Assembly (NCBI GenBank): GCA_027574665.1
Contig: CM050659.1
Coordinates: 16,221,001 to 16,285,000, forward strand
Origin: Rhynochetos jubatus
Lineage: Eukaryota > Chordata > Aves > Eurypygiformes > Rhynochetidae
Length of the DNA stretch: 64,000 nucleotides
Direction: 5' to 3'
Below, piece after piece: positions 10,661 to 23,259 of the stretch (within the stretch, counting starts at the first letter, position 1; the number at the start of each line of letters is the position of its first letter). The notes beneath the pieces are model-generated. The model saw only the letters and a program-made list of their open reading frames with translations. It made no database searches and was not told the origin of the DNA. The position numbers and the translations under genes were made by a program.

Positions 10661-13600
10661 GGGGCCGTGGCCGGAAACCGCGGTCGGCAACTTCTAGGGT
10701 TAGGGTTAGGGTTAGGGTCCGGAGAACCAGAAAGCCCACAGCTCCAGGGATCATTGGGATTGCAAAGGCCTGCCAAGAGGAGCACAACACTGCACAGACA
10801 TGGCTCCTTCCCCTGCTTTCCTAGCCAGAACCCAGGGGGGGCCGTGGCCGGAAACCGCGGTCGGCAAATTCTAGGGTTAGGGTTAGGGTTAGGGTCCGGA
10901 GAACCAGAAAACCCACAGCTCCAGGCATAATTGGGATTGCAAAGGCCTGCCAAGAGGAGCACGACACTGCACAGACATGGCTCCTTCCCCAGCTTTCCTA
11001 GCCAGAACGCGGGGGGGGCCGTGGCCGGAAACCACGGTCGGCAACTTCTAGGGTTAGGGTTAGGGTTAGGGTCCGGAGAACCAGAAAGCCCACAGCTCCA
11101 GGGATAATTGGGATTGCAAAGGCCTGCCAAGAGGAGCACGACACTGCACCGACATGGCTCCTTCCCCTGCTTTCCTATCCAGAACCCAGGGGGGGCCGTG
11201 GCCGGAAACCGCGGTCGGCAACTTCTAGGGTTAGGGTTAGGGTTAGGGTCCGGAGAACCAGAAAGCCCACAGCTCCAGGGATAATTGGGATTGCAAAGGC
11301 CTGCCAAGAGGAGCACAACACTGCACAGACATGGCTCCTTCCCCTGCTTTCCTAGCCAGAACCCAGGGGGGGCCGTGGCCGGAAACCGCGGTCGGCAACT
11401 TCTAGGGTTAGGGTTAGGGTCCGGAGAACCAGAAAGCCCACAGCTCCAGGGATAATTGGGATTGCAAAGGCCTGCCAAGAGGAGCACGACACTGCACAGA
11501 CATGGCTCCTTCCCCAGCTTTCCTAGCCAGAACCCGGGGGGGGCCGTGGCCAGAAACCGCGGTCGGCAACTTCTAGGGTTAGGGTTAGGGTTAGGGTCCG
11601 GAGAACCAGAAAGCCCACAGCTCCAGGGATAATTGGGATTGCAAAGGCCTGCCAAGAGGAGCACGACACTGCACCGACATGGCTCCTTCCCCTGCTTTCC
11701 TATCCAGAACCCAGGGGGGGCCGTGGCCGGAAACCGCGGTCGGCAAATTCTAGGGTTAGGGTTAGGGTTAGGGTCCGGAGAACCAGAAAGCCCACAGCTC
11801 CAGGCATAATTGGGATTGCAAAGGCCTGCCAAGAGGAGCACGACACTGCACCGACATGGCTCCTTCCCCTGCTTTCCTAGCCAGAACCCAGGGGGGGCCG
11901 TGGCCGGAAACCGCGGTCGGCAACTTCTAGGGTTAGGGTTAGGGTTAGGGCCCGGAGAACCAGAAAGCCCACAGCTCCAGGGATAATTGGGATTGCAAAG
12001 GCCTGCCAAGAGGAGCACGACACTGCACAGACATGGCTCCTTCCCCAGCTTTCCTAGCCAGAACCCAGGGGGGGCCGTGGCCGGAAACCGCGGTCGGCAA
12101 CTTCTAGGGTTAGGGTTAGGGTTAGGGTCCGGAGAACCAGAAAGCCCACAGCTCCAGGGATAATTGGGATTGCAAAGGCCTGCCAAGAGGAGCACGACAC
12201 TGCACCGACATGGCTCCTTCCCCAGCTTTCCTAGCCAGAACCCAGGGGGGGCCGTGGCCGGAAACCGCGGTCGGCAACTTCTAGGGTTAGGGTTAGGGTC
12301 CGGAGAACCAGAAAGCCCACAGCTCCAGGGATAATTGGGATTGCAAAGGCCTGCCAAGAGGAGCACGACACTGCACAGACATGGCTCCTTCCCCAGCTTT
12401 CCTAGCCAGAACCCAGGGGGGGCCATGCCCAGAAACCGCTGTCGGCAACTTCTAGGGTTAGGGTTAGGGTTAGGGTCCGGAGAACCAGAAAGCCCACAGC
12501 TCCAGGGATAATTGGGATTGCAAAGGCCTGCCAAGAGGAGCACGACACTGCACAGACATGGCTCCTTCCCCTGCTTTCCTAGCCAGAACCGAGGGGGGGC
12601 CGTGGCCGGAAACCGCGGTCGGCAACTTCTAGGGTTAGGGTTAGGGTTAGGGTCCGGAGAACCAGAAAGCCCACAGCTCCAGGGATAATTGGGATTGCAA
12701 AGGCCTGCCAAGAGGAGCACAACACTGCACAGACATGGCTCCTTCCCCAGCTTTCCTAGCCAGAACTCAGGGGGGGCCGTGGCCGGAAACCGCGGTCGGC
12801 AACTTCTAGGGTTAGGGTTAGGGTTAGGGTCCGGAGAACCAGAAAGCCCACAGCTCCAGGGATAATTGGGATTGCAAAGGCCTGCCAAGAGGAGCACGAC
12901 ACTGCACAGACATGGCTCCTTCCCCAGCTTTCCTAGCCAGAACCCGGGGGGGCCCGTGGCCGGAAACCGCGGTCGGCAACTTCTAGGGTTAGGGTTAGGG
13001 TTAGGGTCCGGAGAACCAGAAAGCCCACAGCTCCAGGGATAATTGGGATTGCAAAGGCCTGCCAAGAGGAGCACGACACTGCACAGACATGGCTCCTTCC
13101 CCAGCTTTCCTAGCCAGAACCCGGGGGGGGCCGTGGCCGGAAACCGCGGTCGGCAACTTCTAGGGTTAGGGTTAGGGTTAGGGTCCGGAGAACCAGAAAG
13201 CCCACAGCTCCAGGGATAATTGGGATTGCAAAGGCCTGCCAAGAGGAGCACGACACTGCACAGACATGGCTCCTTCCCCAGCTTTCCTAGCCAGAACCCG
13301 GGGGGGGCCGTGGCCGGAAACCGCGGTCGGCAACTTCTAGGGTTAGGGTTAGGGTTAGGGTCCGGAGAACCAGAAAGCCCACAGCTCCAGGGATAATTGG
13401 GATTGCAAAGGCCTGCCAAGAGGAGCACGACACTGCACCGACATGGCTCCTTCCCCTGCTTTCCTAGCCAGAACCCAGGGGAGGCCGTGGCCGGAAACCG
13501 CGGTCGGCAACTTCTAGGGTTAGGGTTAGGGTTAGGGTCCAGAGAACCAGAAAGCCCACAGCTCCAGGGATAATTGGGATTGCAAAGGCCTGCCAAGAGG

Positions 13601-13679
13601 AGCACGACACTGCACCGACATGGCTCCTTCCCCTGCTTTCCTAGCCAGAACCCAGGGGGGGCCGTGGCCGGAAACCGCG

Positions 13680-15800
13680 GTCGGCAACTTCTAGGGTTAG
13701 GGTTAGGGTTAGGGTCCGGAGAACCAGAAAGCCCACAGCTCCAGGGATAATTGGGATTGCAAAGGCCTGCCAAGAGGAGCACGACACTGCACAGACATGG
13801 CTCCTTTCCCAGCTTTCCTAGCCAGAACCCAAGGGGGGCCATGCCCAGAAACCGCTGTCGGCAACTTCTAGGGTTAGGGTTAGGGTTAGGGTCCGGAGAA
13901 CCAGAAAGCCCACAGCTCCAGGGATAATTGGGATTGCAAAGGCCTGCCAAGAGGAGCACGACACTGCACAGACATGGCTCCTTCCCCTGCTTTCCTAGCC
14001 AGAACCCAGGGGGGGCTGTGGCCGGAAACCGCGGTCGGCAAGTTCTAGGGTTAGGGTTAGGGTTAGGGTCCGGAGAACCAGAAAGCCCACAGCTCCAGGG
14101 ATAATTGGGATTGCAAAGGCCTGCCAAGAGGAGCACGACACTGCACAGACATGGCTCCTTCCCCAGCTTTCCTAGCCAGAACCCAGGGGGGGCCATGCCC
14201 AGAAACCGCGGTCGGCAACTTCTAGGGTTAGGGTTAGGGTTAGGGTCCGGAGAACCAGAAAGCCCACAGCTCCAGGGATAATTGGGATTGCAAAGGCCTG
14301 CCAAGAGGAGCACGACACTGCACAGACATGGCTCCTTCCCCTGCTTTCCTAGCCAGAACCGAGGGGGGGCCGTGGCCGGAAACCGCGGTTGGCAACTTCT
14401 AGGGTTAGGGTTAGGGTTAGGGTCCGGAGAACCAGAAAGCCCACAGCTCCAGGGATAATTGGGATTGCAAAGGCCTGCCAAGAGGAGCACGACACTGCAC
14501 AGACATGGCTCCTTCCCCAGCTTTCCTAGCCAGAACCCGGGGGGGCCCGTGGCCGGAAACCGCGGTCGGCAACTTCTAGGGTTAGGGTTAGGGTTAGGGT
14601 CCGGAGAACCAGAAAGCCCACAGCTCCAGGGATAATTGGGATTGCAAAGGCCTGCCAAGAGGAGCACGACACTGCACCGACATGGCTCCTTCCCCAGCTT
14701 TCCTAGCCAGAACCCAGGGGGGGCCATGCCCAGAAACCGCGGTCGGCAACTTCTAGGGTTAGGGTTAGGGTTAGGGTCCGGAGAACCAGAAAGCCCACAG
14801 CTCCAGGGATAATTGGGATTGCAAAGGCCTGCCAAGAGGAGCACGACACTGCACAGACATGGCTCCTTTCCCAGCTTTCCTAGCCAGAACCCAAGGGGGG
14901 CCATGCCCAGAAACCGCTGTCGGCAACTTCTAGGGTTAGGGTTAGGGTTAGGGTCCGGAGAACCAGAAAGCCCACAGCTCCAGGGATAATTGGGATTGCA
15001 AAGGCCTGCCAAGAGGAGCACGACACTGCACAGACATGGCTCCTTCCCCTGCTTTCCTAGCCAGAACCCAGGGGGGGCTGTGGCCGGAAACCGCGGTCGG
15101 CAAGTTCTAGGGTTAGGGTTAGGGTTAGGGTCCGGAGAACCAGAAAGCCCACAGCTCCAGGGATAATTGGGATTGCAAAGGCCTGCCAAGAGGAGCACGA
15201 CACTGCACCGACATGGCTCCTTCCCCTGCTTTCCTAGCCAGAACCCAGGGGGGGCCATGCCCAGAAACCGCGGTCGGCAACTTCTAGGGTTAGGGTTAGG
15301 GTTAGGGTCCGGAGAACCAGAAAGCCCACAGCTCCAGGGATAATTGGGATTGCAAAGGCCTGCCAAGAGGAGCACGACACTGCACAGACATGGCTCCTTC
15401 CCCTGATTTCCTAGCCAGAACCCGGGGGGGGCTGTGGCCGGAAACCGCGGTCGGCAACTTCTAGGGTTAGGGTTAGGGTCCGGAGAACCAGAAAGCCCAC
15501 AGCTCCAGGGATAATTGGGATTGCAAAGGCCTGCCAAGAGGAGCACGACACTGCACAGACATGGCTCCTTCCCCTGCTTTCCTAGCCAGAACGCGGGGGG
15601 GGCCGTGGCCGGAAACCGCGGTCGGCAACTTCTAGGGTTAGGGTTAGGGTTAGGGCCCGGAGAACCAGAAAGCCCACAGCTCCAGGGATAATTGGGATTG
15701 CAAAGGCCTGCCAAGAGGAGCACGACACTGCACCGACATGGCTCCTTCCCCAGCTTTCCTAGCCAGAACCCAGGGGGGGCCCGTGGCCGGAAACCGCGGT
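13680..15800 (+). repeat. Further cassette copies (markers 13,828 and 14,890)
   Basis: The CCAAGGGGGG/CCATGCCCAG/CCGCTG monomer followed by the GGCAAGTTCTAG monomer and a CCATGCCCAG monomer occurs twice, 1,062 bp (6 x 177) apart. The first copy then diverges into a GAACCGAGG/GGTTGG unit. The second continues through the full 171-bp GGGGCTGTGG unit, the GAACGCGG unit ending GGGCCCGG, and a G7-CCCGTGG unit, like the 8.6-10.6 kb pair. Confidence 0.75.
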
Positions 15801-17768
15801 CGGCAACTTCTAGGGTTAGGGTTAGGGTTAGGGTCCGGAGAACCAGAAAGCCCACAGCTCCAGGCATAATTGGGATTGCAAAGGCCTGCCAAGAGGAGCA
15901 CAACACTGCACAGACATGGCTCCTTCCCCTGCTTTCCTAGCCAGAACCCAGGGGGGGCCGTGGCCGGAAACCGCGGTCGGCAACTTCTAGGGTTAGGGTT
16001 AGGGTCCGGAGAACCAGAAAGCCCACAGCTCCAGGGATAATTGGGATTGCAAAGGCCTGCCAAGAGGAGCACGACACTGCACCGACATGGCTCCTTCCCC
16101 AGCTTCCCTAGCCAGAACGCGGGGGGGGCCGTGGCCGGAAACCGCGGTCGGCAACTTCTAGGGTTAGGGTTAGGGTTAGGGTCCGGAGAACCAGAAAGCC
16201 CACAGCTCCAGGGATAATTGGCATTGCAAAGGCCTGCCAAGAGGAGCACGACACTGCACCGACATGGCTCCTTCCCCTGCTTTCCTATCCAGAACCCGGG
16301 GGGGCCCGTGGCCGGAAACCGCGGTCGGCAACTTCTAGGGTTAGGGTTAGGGTTAGGGTCCGGAGAACCAGAAAGCCCACAGCTCCAGGGATAATTGGGA
16401 TTGCAAAGGCCTGCCAAGAGGAGCACGACACTGCACAGACATGGCTCCTTCCCCAGCTTTCCTAGCCAGAACCCGGGGGGGGCCGTGGCCGGAAACCGCG
16501 GTCGGCAACTTCTAGGGTTAGGGTTAGGGTTAGGGTCCGGAGAACCAGAAAGCCCACAGCTCCAGGGATAATTGGGATTGCAAAGGCCTGCCAAGAGGAG
16601 CACGACACTGCACAGACATGGCTCCTTCCCCTGCTTTCCTAGCCAGAACCCAGGGGAGGCCGTGGCTGGAAACCGCGGTCGGCAACTTCTAGGGTTAGGG
16701 TTAGGGTTAGGGTCCAGAGAACCAGAAAGCCCACAGCTCCAGGGATAATTGGGATTGCAAAGGCCTGCCAAGAGGAGCACGACACTGCACCGACATGGCT
16801 CCTTCCCCTGCTTTCCTAGCCAGAACCCAGGGGGGGCCGTGGCCGGAAACCGCGGTCGGCAACTTCTAGGGTTAGGGTTAGGGTTAGGGTCCGGAGAACC
16901 AGAAAGCCCACAGCTCCAGGGATAATTGGGATTGCAAAGGCCTGCCAAGAGGAGCACGACACTGCACCGACATGGCTCCTTCCCCTGCTTTCCTAGCCAG
17001 AACCCAGGGGGGGCCGTGGCCGGAAACCGCGGTCGGCAACTTCTAGGGTTAGGGTTAGGGTCCGGAGAACCAGAAAGCCCACAGCTCCAGGGATAATTGG
17101 GATTGCAAAGGCCTGCCAAGAGGAGCACGACACTGCACAGACATGGCTCCTTCCCCAGCTTTCCTAGCCAGAACCCAGGGGGGGCCATGCCCAGAAACCG
17201 CGGTCGGCAACTTCTAGGGTTAGGGTTAGGGTTAGGGTCCGGAGAACCAGAAAGCCCACAGCTCCAGGGATAATTGGGATTGCAAAGGCCTGCCAAGAGG
17301 AGCACGACACTGCACAGACATGGCTCCTTCCCCTGCTTTCCTAGCCAGAACCGAGGGGGGGCCGTGGCCGGAAACCGCGGTTGGCAACTTCTAGGGTTAG
17401 GGTTAGGGTTAGGGTCCGGAGAACCAGAAAGCCCACAGCTCCAGGGATAATTGGGATTGCAAAGGCCTGCCAAGAGGAGCACAACACTGCACAGACATGG
17501 CTCCTTCCCCAGCTTTCCTAGCCAGAACCCAGGGGGGGCCGTGGCCGGAAACCGCGGTTGGCAACTTCTAGGGTTAGGGTTAGGGTTAGGGTCCGGAGAA
17601 CCAGAAAGCCCACAGCTCCAGGGATAATTGGGATTGCAAAGGCCTGCCAAGAGGAGCACAACACTGCACAGACATGGCTCCTTCCCCAGCTTTCCTAGCC
17701 AGAACCCGGGGGGGCCCGTGGCCGGAAACCGCGGTCGGCAACTTCTAGGGTTAGGGTTAGGGTTAGGG

Positions 17769-17951
17769 TCCGGAGAACCAGAAAGCCCACAGCTCCAGGG
17801 ATAATTGGGATTGCAAAGGCCTGCCAAGAGGAGCACGACACTGCACAGACATGGCTCCTTCCCCAGCTTTCCTAGCCAGAACCTGGGGGGGGCCGTGGCC
17901 GGAAATCGCAGTCGGCAACTTCTAGGGTTAGGGTTAGGGTTAGGGTTAGGG
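17769..17951 (+). repeat. 183-bp monomer (four TTAGGG), third of three
   Basis: TCCGGAG at 17,769 and 17,952 bound this unit, with four TTAGGG at 17,928-17,951. The core reads GGAAATCGCAGTCGG, a private combination. No 183-bp unit was seen to the right of this one. Confidence 0.93.
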
Positions 17952-18269
17952 TCCGGAGAACCAGAAAGCCCACAGCTCCAGGGATAATTGGGATTGCAAA
18001 GGCCTGCCAAGAGGAGCACGACACTGCACAGACATGGCTCCTTCCCCTGCTTTCCTAGCCAGAACCCAGGGGAGGCCGTGGCTGGAAACCGCGGTCGGCA
18101 ACTTCTAGGGTTAGGGTTAGGGTTAGGGTCCAGAGAACCAGAAAGCCCACAGCTCCAGGGATAATTGGGATTGCAAAGGCCTGCCAAGAGGAGCACGACA
18201 CTGCACCGACATGGCTCCTTCCCCTGCTTTCCTAGCCAGAACCCAGGGGGGGCCGTGGCCGGAAACCGC

Positions 18270-19590
18270 GGTCGGCAACTTCTAGGGTTAGGGTTAGGGT
18301 TAGGGTCCGGAGAACCAGAAAGCCCACAGCTCCAGGGATAATTGGGATTGCAAAGGCCTGCCAAGAGGAGCACGACACTGCACAGACATGGCTCCTTCCC
18401 CTGCTTTCCTAGCCAGAACCCGGGGGGGGCTGTGGCCGGAAACCGCGGTCGGCAACTTCTAGGGTTAGGGTTAGGGTCCGGAGAACCAGAAAGCCCACAG
18501 CTCCAGGGATAATTGGGATTGCAAAGGCCTGCCAAGAGGAGCACGACACTGCACCGACATGGCTCCTTCCCCAGCTTTCCTAGCCAGAACCCAGGGGGGG
18601 CCATGCCCAGAAACCGCGGTCGGCAACTTCTAGGGTTAGGGTTAGGGTTAGGGTCCGGAGAACCAGAAAGCCCACAGCTCCAGGGATAATTGGGATTGCA
18701 AAGGCCTGCCAAGAGGAGCACGACACTGCACAGACATGGCTCCTTCCCCAGCTTTCCTAGCCAGAACCCAAGGGGGGCCATGCCCAGAAACCGCTGTCGG
18801 CAACTTCTAGGGTTAGGGTTAGGGTTAGGGTCCGGAGAACCAGAAAGCCCACAGCTCCAGGGATAATTGGGATTGCAAAGGCCTGCCAAGAGGAGCACGA
18901 CACTGCACAGACATGGCTCCTTCCCCTGCTTTCCTAGCCAGAACCCAGGGGGGGCTGTGGCCGGAAACCGCGGTCGGCAAGTTCTAGGGTTAGGGTTAGG
19001 GTTAGGGTCTGGAGAACCAGAAAGCCCACAGCTCCAGGGATAATTGGGATTGCAAAGGCCTGCCAAGAGGAGCACGACACTGCACCGACATGGCTCCTTC
19101 CCCAGCTTTCCTAGCCAGAACCCAGGGGGGGCCATGCCCAGAAACCGCGGTCGGCAACTTCTAGGGTTAGGGTTAGGGTTAGGGTCCGGAGAACCAGAAA
19201 GCCCACAGCTCCAGGGATAATTGGGATTGCAAAGGCCTGCCAAGAGGAGCACGACACTGCACAGACATGGCTCCTTCCCCTGCTTTCCTAGCCAGAACCC
19301 GGGGAGGGCTGTGGCCGGAAACCGCGGTCGGCAACTTCTAGGGTTAGGGTTAGGGTCCGGAGAACCAGAAAGCCCACAGCTCCAGGGATAATTGGGATTG
19401 CAAAGGCCTGCCAAGAGGAGCACGACACTGCACAGACATGGCTCCTTCCCCTGCGTTCCTAGCCAGAACCCAGGGGGGGCCGTGGCCGGAAACCGCGGTC
19501 GGCAACTTCTAGGGTTAGGGTTAGGGTTAGGGCCCGGAGAACCAGAAAGCCCACAGCTCCAGGGATAATTGGGATTGCAAAGGCCTGCCA
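18270..19590 (+). repeat. Displaced duplication, copy 1 (offset 2,289 bp)
   Basis: About seven to eight consecutive monomers here match those 2,289 bp to the right (13 monomers, two of them 171 bp). Matching markers include the 171-bp GGGGCTGTGG unit near 18,420, CCATGCCCAG near 18,600, CCAAGGGGGG at 18,767 and GGCAAGTTCTAG near 18,980. A few single-base differences occur (for example TGCGTTCC near 19,450 only in this copy). Similarity ends near 19,590. Confidence 0.75.
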
Positions 19591-20558
19591 AGAGGAGCAC
19601 GACACTGCACCGACATGGCTCCTTCCCCTGCTTTCCTAGCCAGAACCCGGGGGGGGCTGTGGCCGGAAACCGCGGTCGGCAACTTCTAGGGTTAGGGTTA
19701 GGGTTAGGGTCCGGAGAACCAGAAAGCCCACAGCTCCAGGGATAATTGGGATTGCAAAGGCCTGCCAAGAGGAGCACGACACTGCACAGACATGGCTCCT
19801 TCCCCTGCTTTCCTAGCCAGAACCCAGGGGAGGCCGTGGCTGGAAACCGCGGTCGGCAACTTCTAGGGTTAGGGTTAGGGTTAGGGTCCAGAGAACCAGA
19901 AAGCCCACAGCTCCAGGGATAATTGGGATTGCAAAGGCCTGCCAAGAGGAGCACGACACTGCACCGACATGGCTCCTTCCCCTGCTTTCCTAGCCAGAAC
20001 CCAGGGGGGGCCGTGGCCGGAAACCGCGGTCGGCAACTTCTAGGGTTAGGGTTAGGGTTAGGGTCCGGAGAACCAGAAAGCCCACAGCTCCAGGGATAAT
20101 TGGGATTGCAAAGGCCTGCCAAGAGGAGCACGACACTGCACAGACATGGCTCCTTTCCCCGCTTTCCTAGCCAGAACCCAAGGGGGGCCATGCCCAGAAA
20201 CCGCTGTCGGCAACTTCTAGGGTTAGGGTTAGGGTTAGGGTCCGGAGAACCAGAAAGCCCACAGCTCCAGGGATAATTGGGATTGCAAAGGCCTGCCAAG
20301 AGGAGCACAACACTGCACAGACATGGCTCCTTCCCCAGCTTTCCTAGCCAGAACCCAGGGGGGGCCGTGGCCGGAAACCGCCGTCGGCAACTTCTAGGGT
20401 TAGGGTTAGGGTTAGGGTCCGGAGAACCAGAAAGCCCACAGCTCCAGGGATAATTGGGATTGCAAAGGCCTGCCAAGAGGAGCACGACACTGCACAGACA
20501 TGGCTCCTTCCCCAGCTTTCCTAGCCAGAACCCGGGGGGGCCCGTGGCCGGAAACCGC

Positions 20559-21879
20559 GGTCGGCAACTTCTAGTGTTAGGGTTAGGGTTAGGGTCCGGA
20601 GAACCAGAAAGCCCACAGCTCCAGGGATAATTGGGATTGCAAAGGCCTGCCAAGAGGAGCACGACACTGCACAGACATGGCTCCTTCCCCTGCTTTCCTA
20701 GCCAGAACCCGGGGGGGGCTGTGGCCGGAAACCGCGGTCGGCAACTTCTAGGGTTAGGGTTAGGGTCCGGAGAACCAGAAAGCCCACAGCTCCAGGGATA
20801 ATTGGGATTGCAAAGGCCTGCCAAGAGGAGCACGACACTGCACCGACATGGCTCCTTCCCCAGCTTTCCTAGCCAGAACCCAGGGGGGGCCATGCCCAGA
20901 AACCGCGGTCGGCAACTTCTAGGGTTAGGGTTAGGGTTAGGGTCCGGAGAACCAGAAAGCCCACAGCTCCAGGGATAATTGGGATTGCAAAGGCCTGCCA
21001 AGAGGAGCACGACACTGCACAGACATGGCTCCTTCCCCAGCTTTCCTAGCCAGAACCCAAGGGGGGCCATGCCCAGAAACCGCTGTCGGCAACTTCTAGG
21101 GTTAGGGTTAGGGTTAGGGTCCGGAGAACCAGAAAGCCCACAGCTCCAGGGATAATTGGGATTGCAAAGGCCTGCCAAGAGGAGCACGACACTGCACAGA
21201 CATGGCTCCTTCCCCTGCTTTCCTAGCCAGAACCCAGGGGGGGCTGTGGCCGGAAACCGCGGTCGGCAAGTTCTAGGGTTAGGGTTAGGGTTAGGGTCCG
21301 GAGAACCAGAAAGCCCACAGCTCCAGGGATAATTGGGATTGCAAAGGCCTGCCAAGAGGAGCACGACACTGCACCGACATGGCTCCTTCCCCTGCTTTCC
21401 TAGCCAGAACCCAGGGGGGGCCATGCCCAGAAACCGCGGTCGGCAACTTCTAGGGTTAGGGTTAGGGTTAGGGTCCGGAGAACCAGAAAGCCCACAGCTC
21501 CAGGGATAATTGGGATTGCAAAGGCCTGCCAAGAGGAGCACGACACTGCACAGACATGGCTCCTTCCCCTGCTTTCCTAGCCAGAACCCGGGGGGGGCTG
21601 TGGCCGGAAACCGCGGTCGGCAACTTCTAGGGTTAGGGTTAGGGTCCGGAGAACCAGAAAGCCCACAGCTCCAGGGATAATTGGGATTGCAAAGGCCTGC
21701 CAAGAGGAGCACGACACTGCACAGACATGGCTCCTTCCCCTGCTTTCCTAGCCAGAACCCAGGGGGGGCCGTGGCCGGAAACCGCGGTCGGCAACTTCTA
21801 GGGTTAGGGTTAGGGTTAGGGCCCGGAGAACCAGAAAGCCCACAGCTCCAGGGATAATTGGGATTGCAAAGGCCTGCCA
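20559..21879 (+). repeat. Displaced duplication, copy 2 (offset 2,289 bp)
   Basis: This is the partner of 18,270-19,590, with its CCAAGGGGGG marker at 21,056. About five other monomers lie between the copies, including a CAGGGGAGGC/GTCCAGAG pair at about 19,825 that also recurs at 16,651 and 18,067. The interrupted arrangement suggests that later exchange broke up a former tandem copy. Confidence 0.75.
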
Positions 21880-23259
21880 AGAGGAGCACGACACTGCACA
21901 GACATGGCTCCTTCCCCTGCTTTCCTAGCCAGAACCGAGGGGGGGCCGTGGCCGGAAACCGCGGTTGGCAACTTCTAGGGTTAGGGTTAGGGTTAGGGTC
22001 CGGAGAACCAGAAAGCCCACAGCTCCAGGGATAATTGGGATTGCAAAGGCCTGCCAAGAGGAGCACGACACTGCACAGACATGGCTCCTTCCGCAGCTTT
22101 CCTGGCCAGAACCCAGGGGGGGCCGTGGCCGGAAACCGAGGTTGGCAACTTCTAGGGTTAGGGTTAGGGTTAGGGTCCGGAGAACCAGAAAGCCCACAGC
22201 TCCAGGGATAATTGGGATTGCAAAGGCCTGCCAAGAGGAGCACGACACTGCACCGACATGGCTCCTTCCCCAGCTTTCCTAGCCAGAACCCAGGGGGGGC
22301 CATGCCCAGAAACCGCGGTCGGCAACTTCTAGGGTTAGGGTTAGGGTCCGGAGAACCAGAAAGCCCACAGCTCCAGGGATAATTGGGATTGCAAAGGCCT
22401 GCCAAGAGGAGCACGACACTGCACAGACATGGCTCCTTCCCCTGCTTTCCTAGCCAGAACCCGGGGGGGGCTGTGGCCGGAAACCGCGGTCGGCAACTTC
22501 TAGGGTTAGGGTTAGGGTCCGGAGAACCAGAAAGCCCACAGCTCCAGGGATAATTGGGATTGCAAAGGCCTGCCAAGAGGAGCAAGACACTGCACAGACA
22601 TGGCTCCTTCCCCAGCTTTCCTAGCCAGAACCCAGGGGGGGCCGTGGCCGTAAACCGCGGTCGGCAACTTCTAGGGTTAGGGTTAGGGTTAGGGCCCGGA
22701 GAACCAGAAAGCCCACAGCTCCAGGGATAATTGGGATTGCAAAGGCCTGCCAAGAGGAGCACGACACTGCACAGACATGGCTCCTTCCCCAGCTTTCCTA
22801 GCCAGAACCCAGGGGGGGCCCGTGGCCGGAAACCGCGGTCGGCAACTTCTAGGGTTAGGGTTAGGGTTAGGGTCCGGAGAACCAGAAAGCCCACAGCTCC
22901 AGGGATAATTGGGATTGCAAAGGCCTGCCAAGAGGAGCACGACACTGCACAGACATGGCTCCTTCCCCAGCTTTCCTAGCCAGAACCCGGGGGGGGCCGT
23001 GGCCGGAAACCGCGGTCGGCAACTTCTAGGGTTAGGGTTAGGGTTAGGGTCCGGAGAACCAGAAAGCCCACAGCTCCAGGGATAATTGGGATTGCAAAGG
23101 CCTGCCAAGAGGAGCACAACACTGCACAGACATGGCTCCTTCCCCAGCTTTCCTAGCCAGAACCCAGGGGGGGCCGTGGCCGGAAACCGCGGTCGGCAAA
23201 TTCTAGGGTTAGGGTTAGGGTTAGGGTCCGGAGAACCAGAAAGCCCACAACTCCAGGCA

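Noticed and set aside
15650..22945. 2,431-codon minus-strand open reading frame (and similar ones at 28,703-33,910, 10,357-15,906 and 23,929-28,959)
   Set aside because: It is only the satellite read through in a frame with no stop: a 57- to 61-residue repeat whose end is a translation of CCCTAA. There is no unique start, no non-repeat domain and no promoter context, and the frame breaks whenever the G tract slips.
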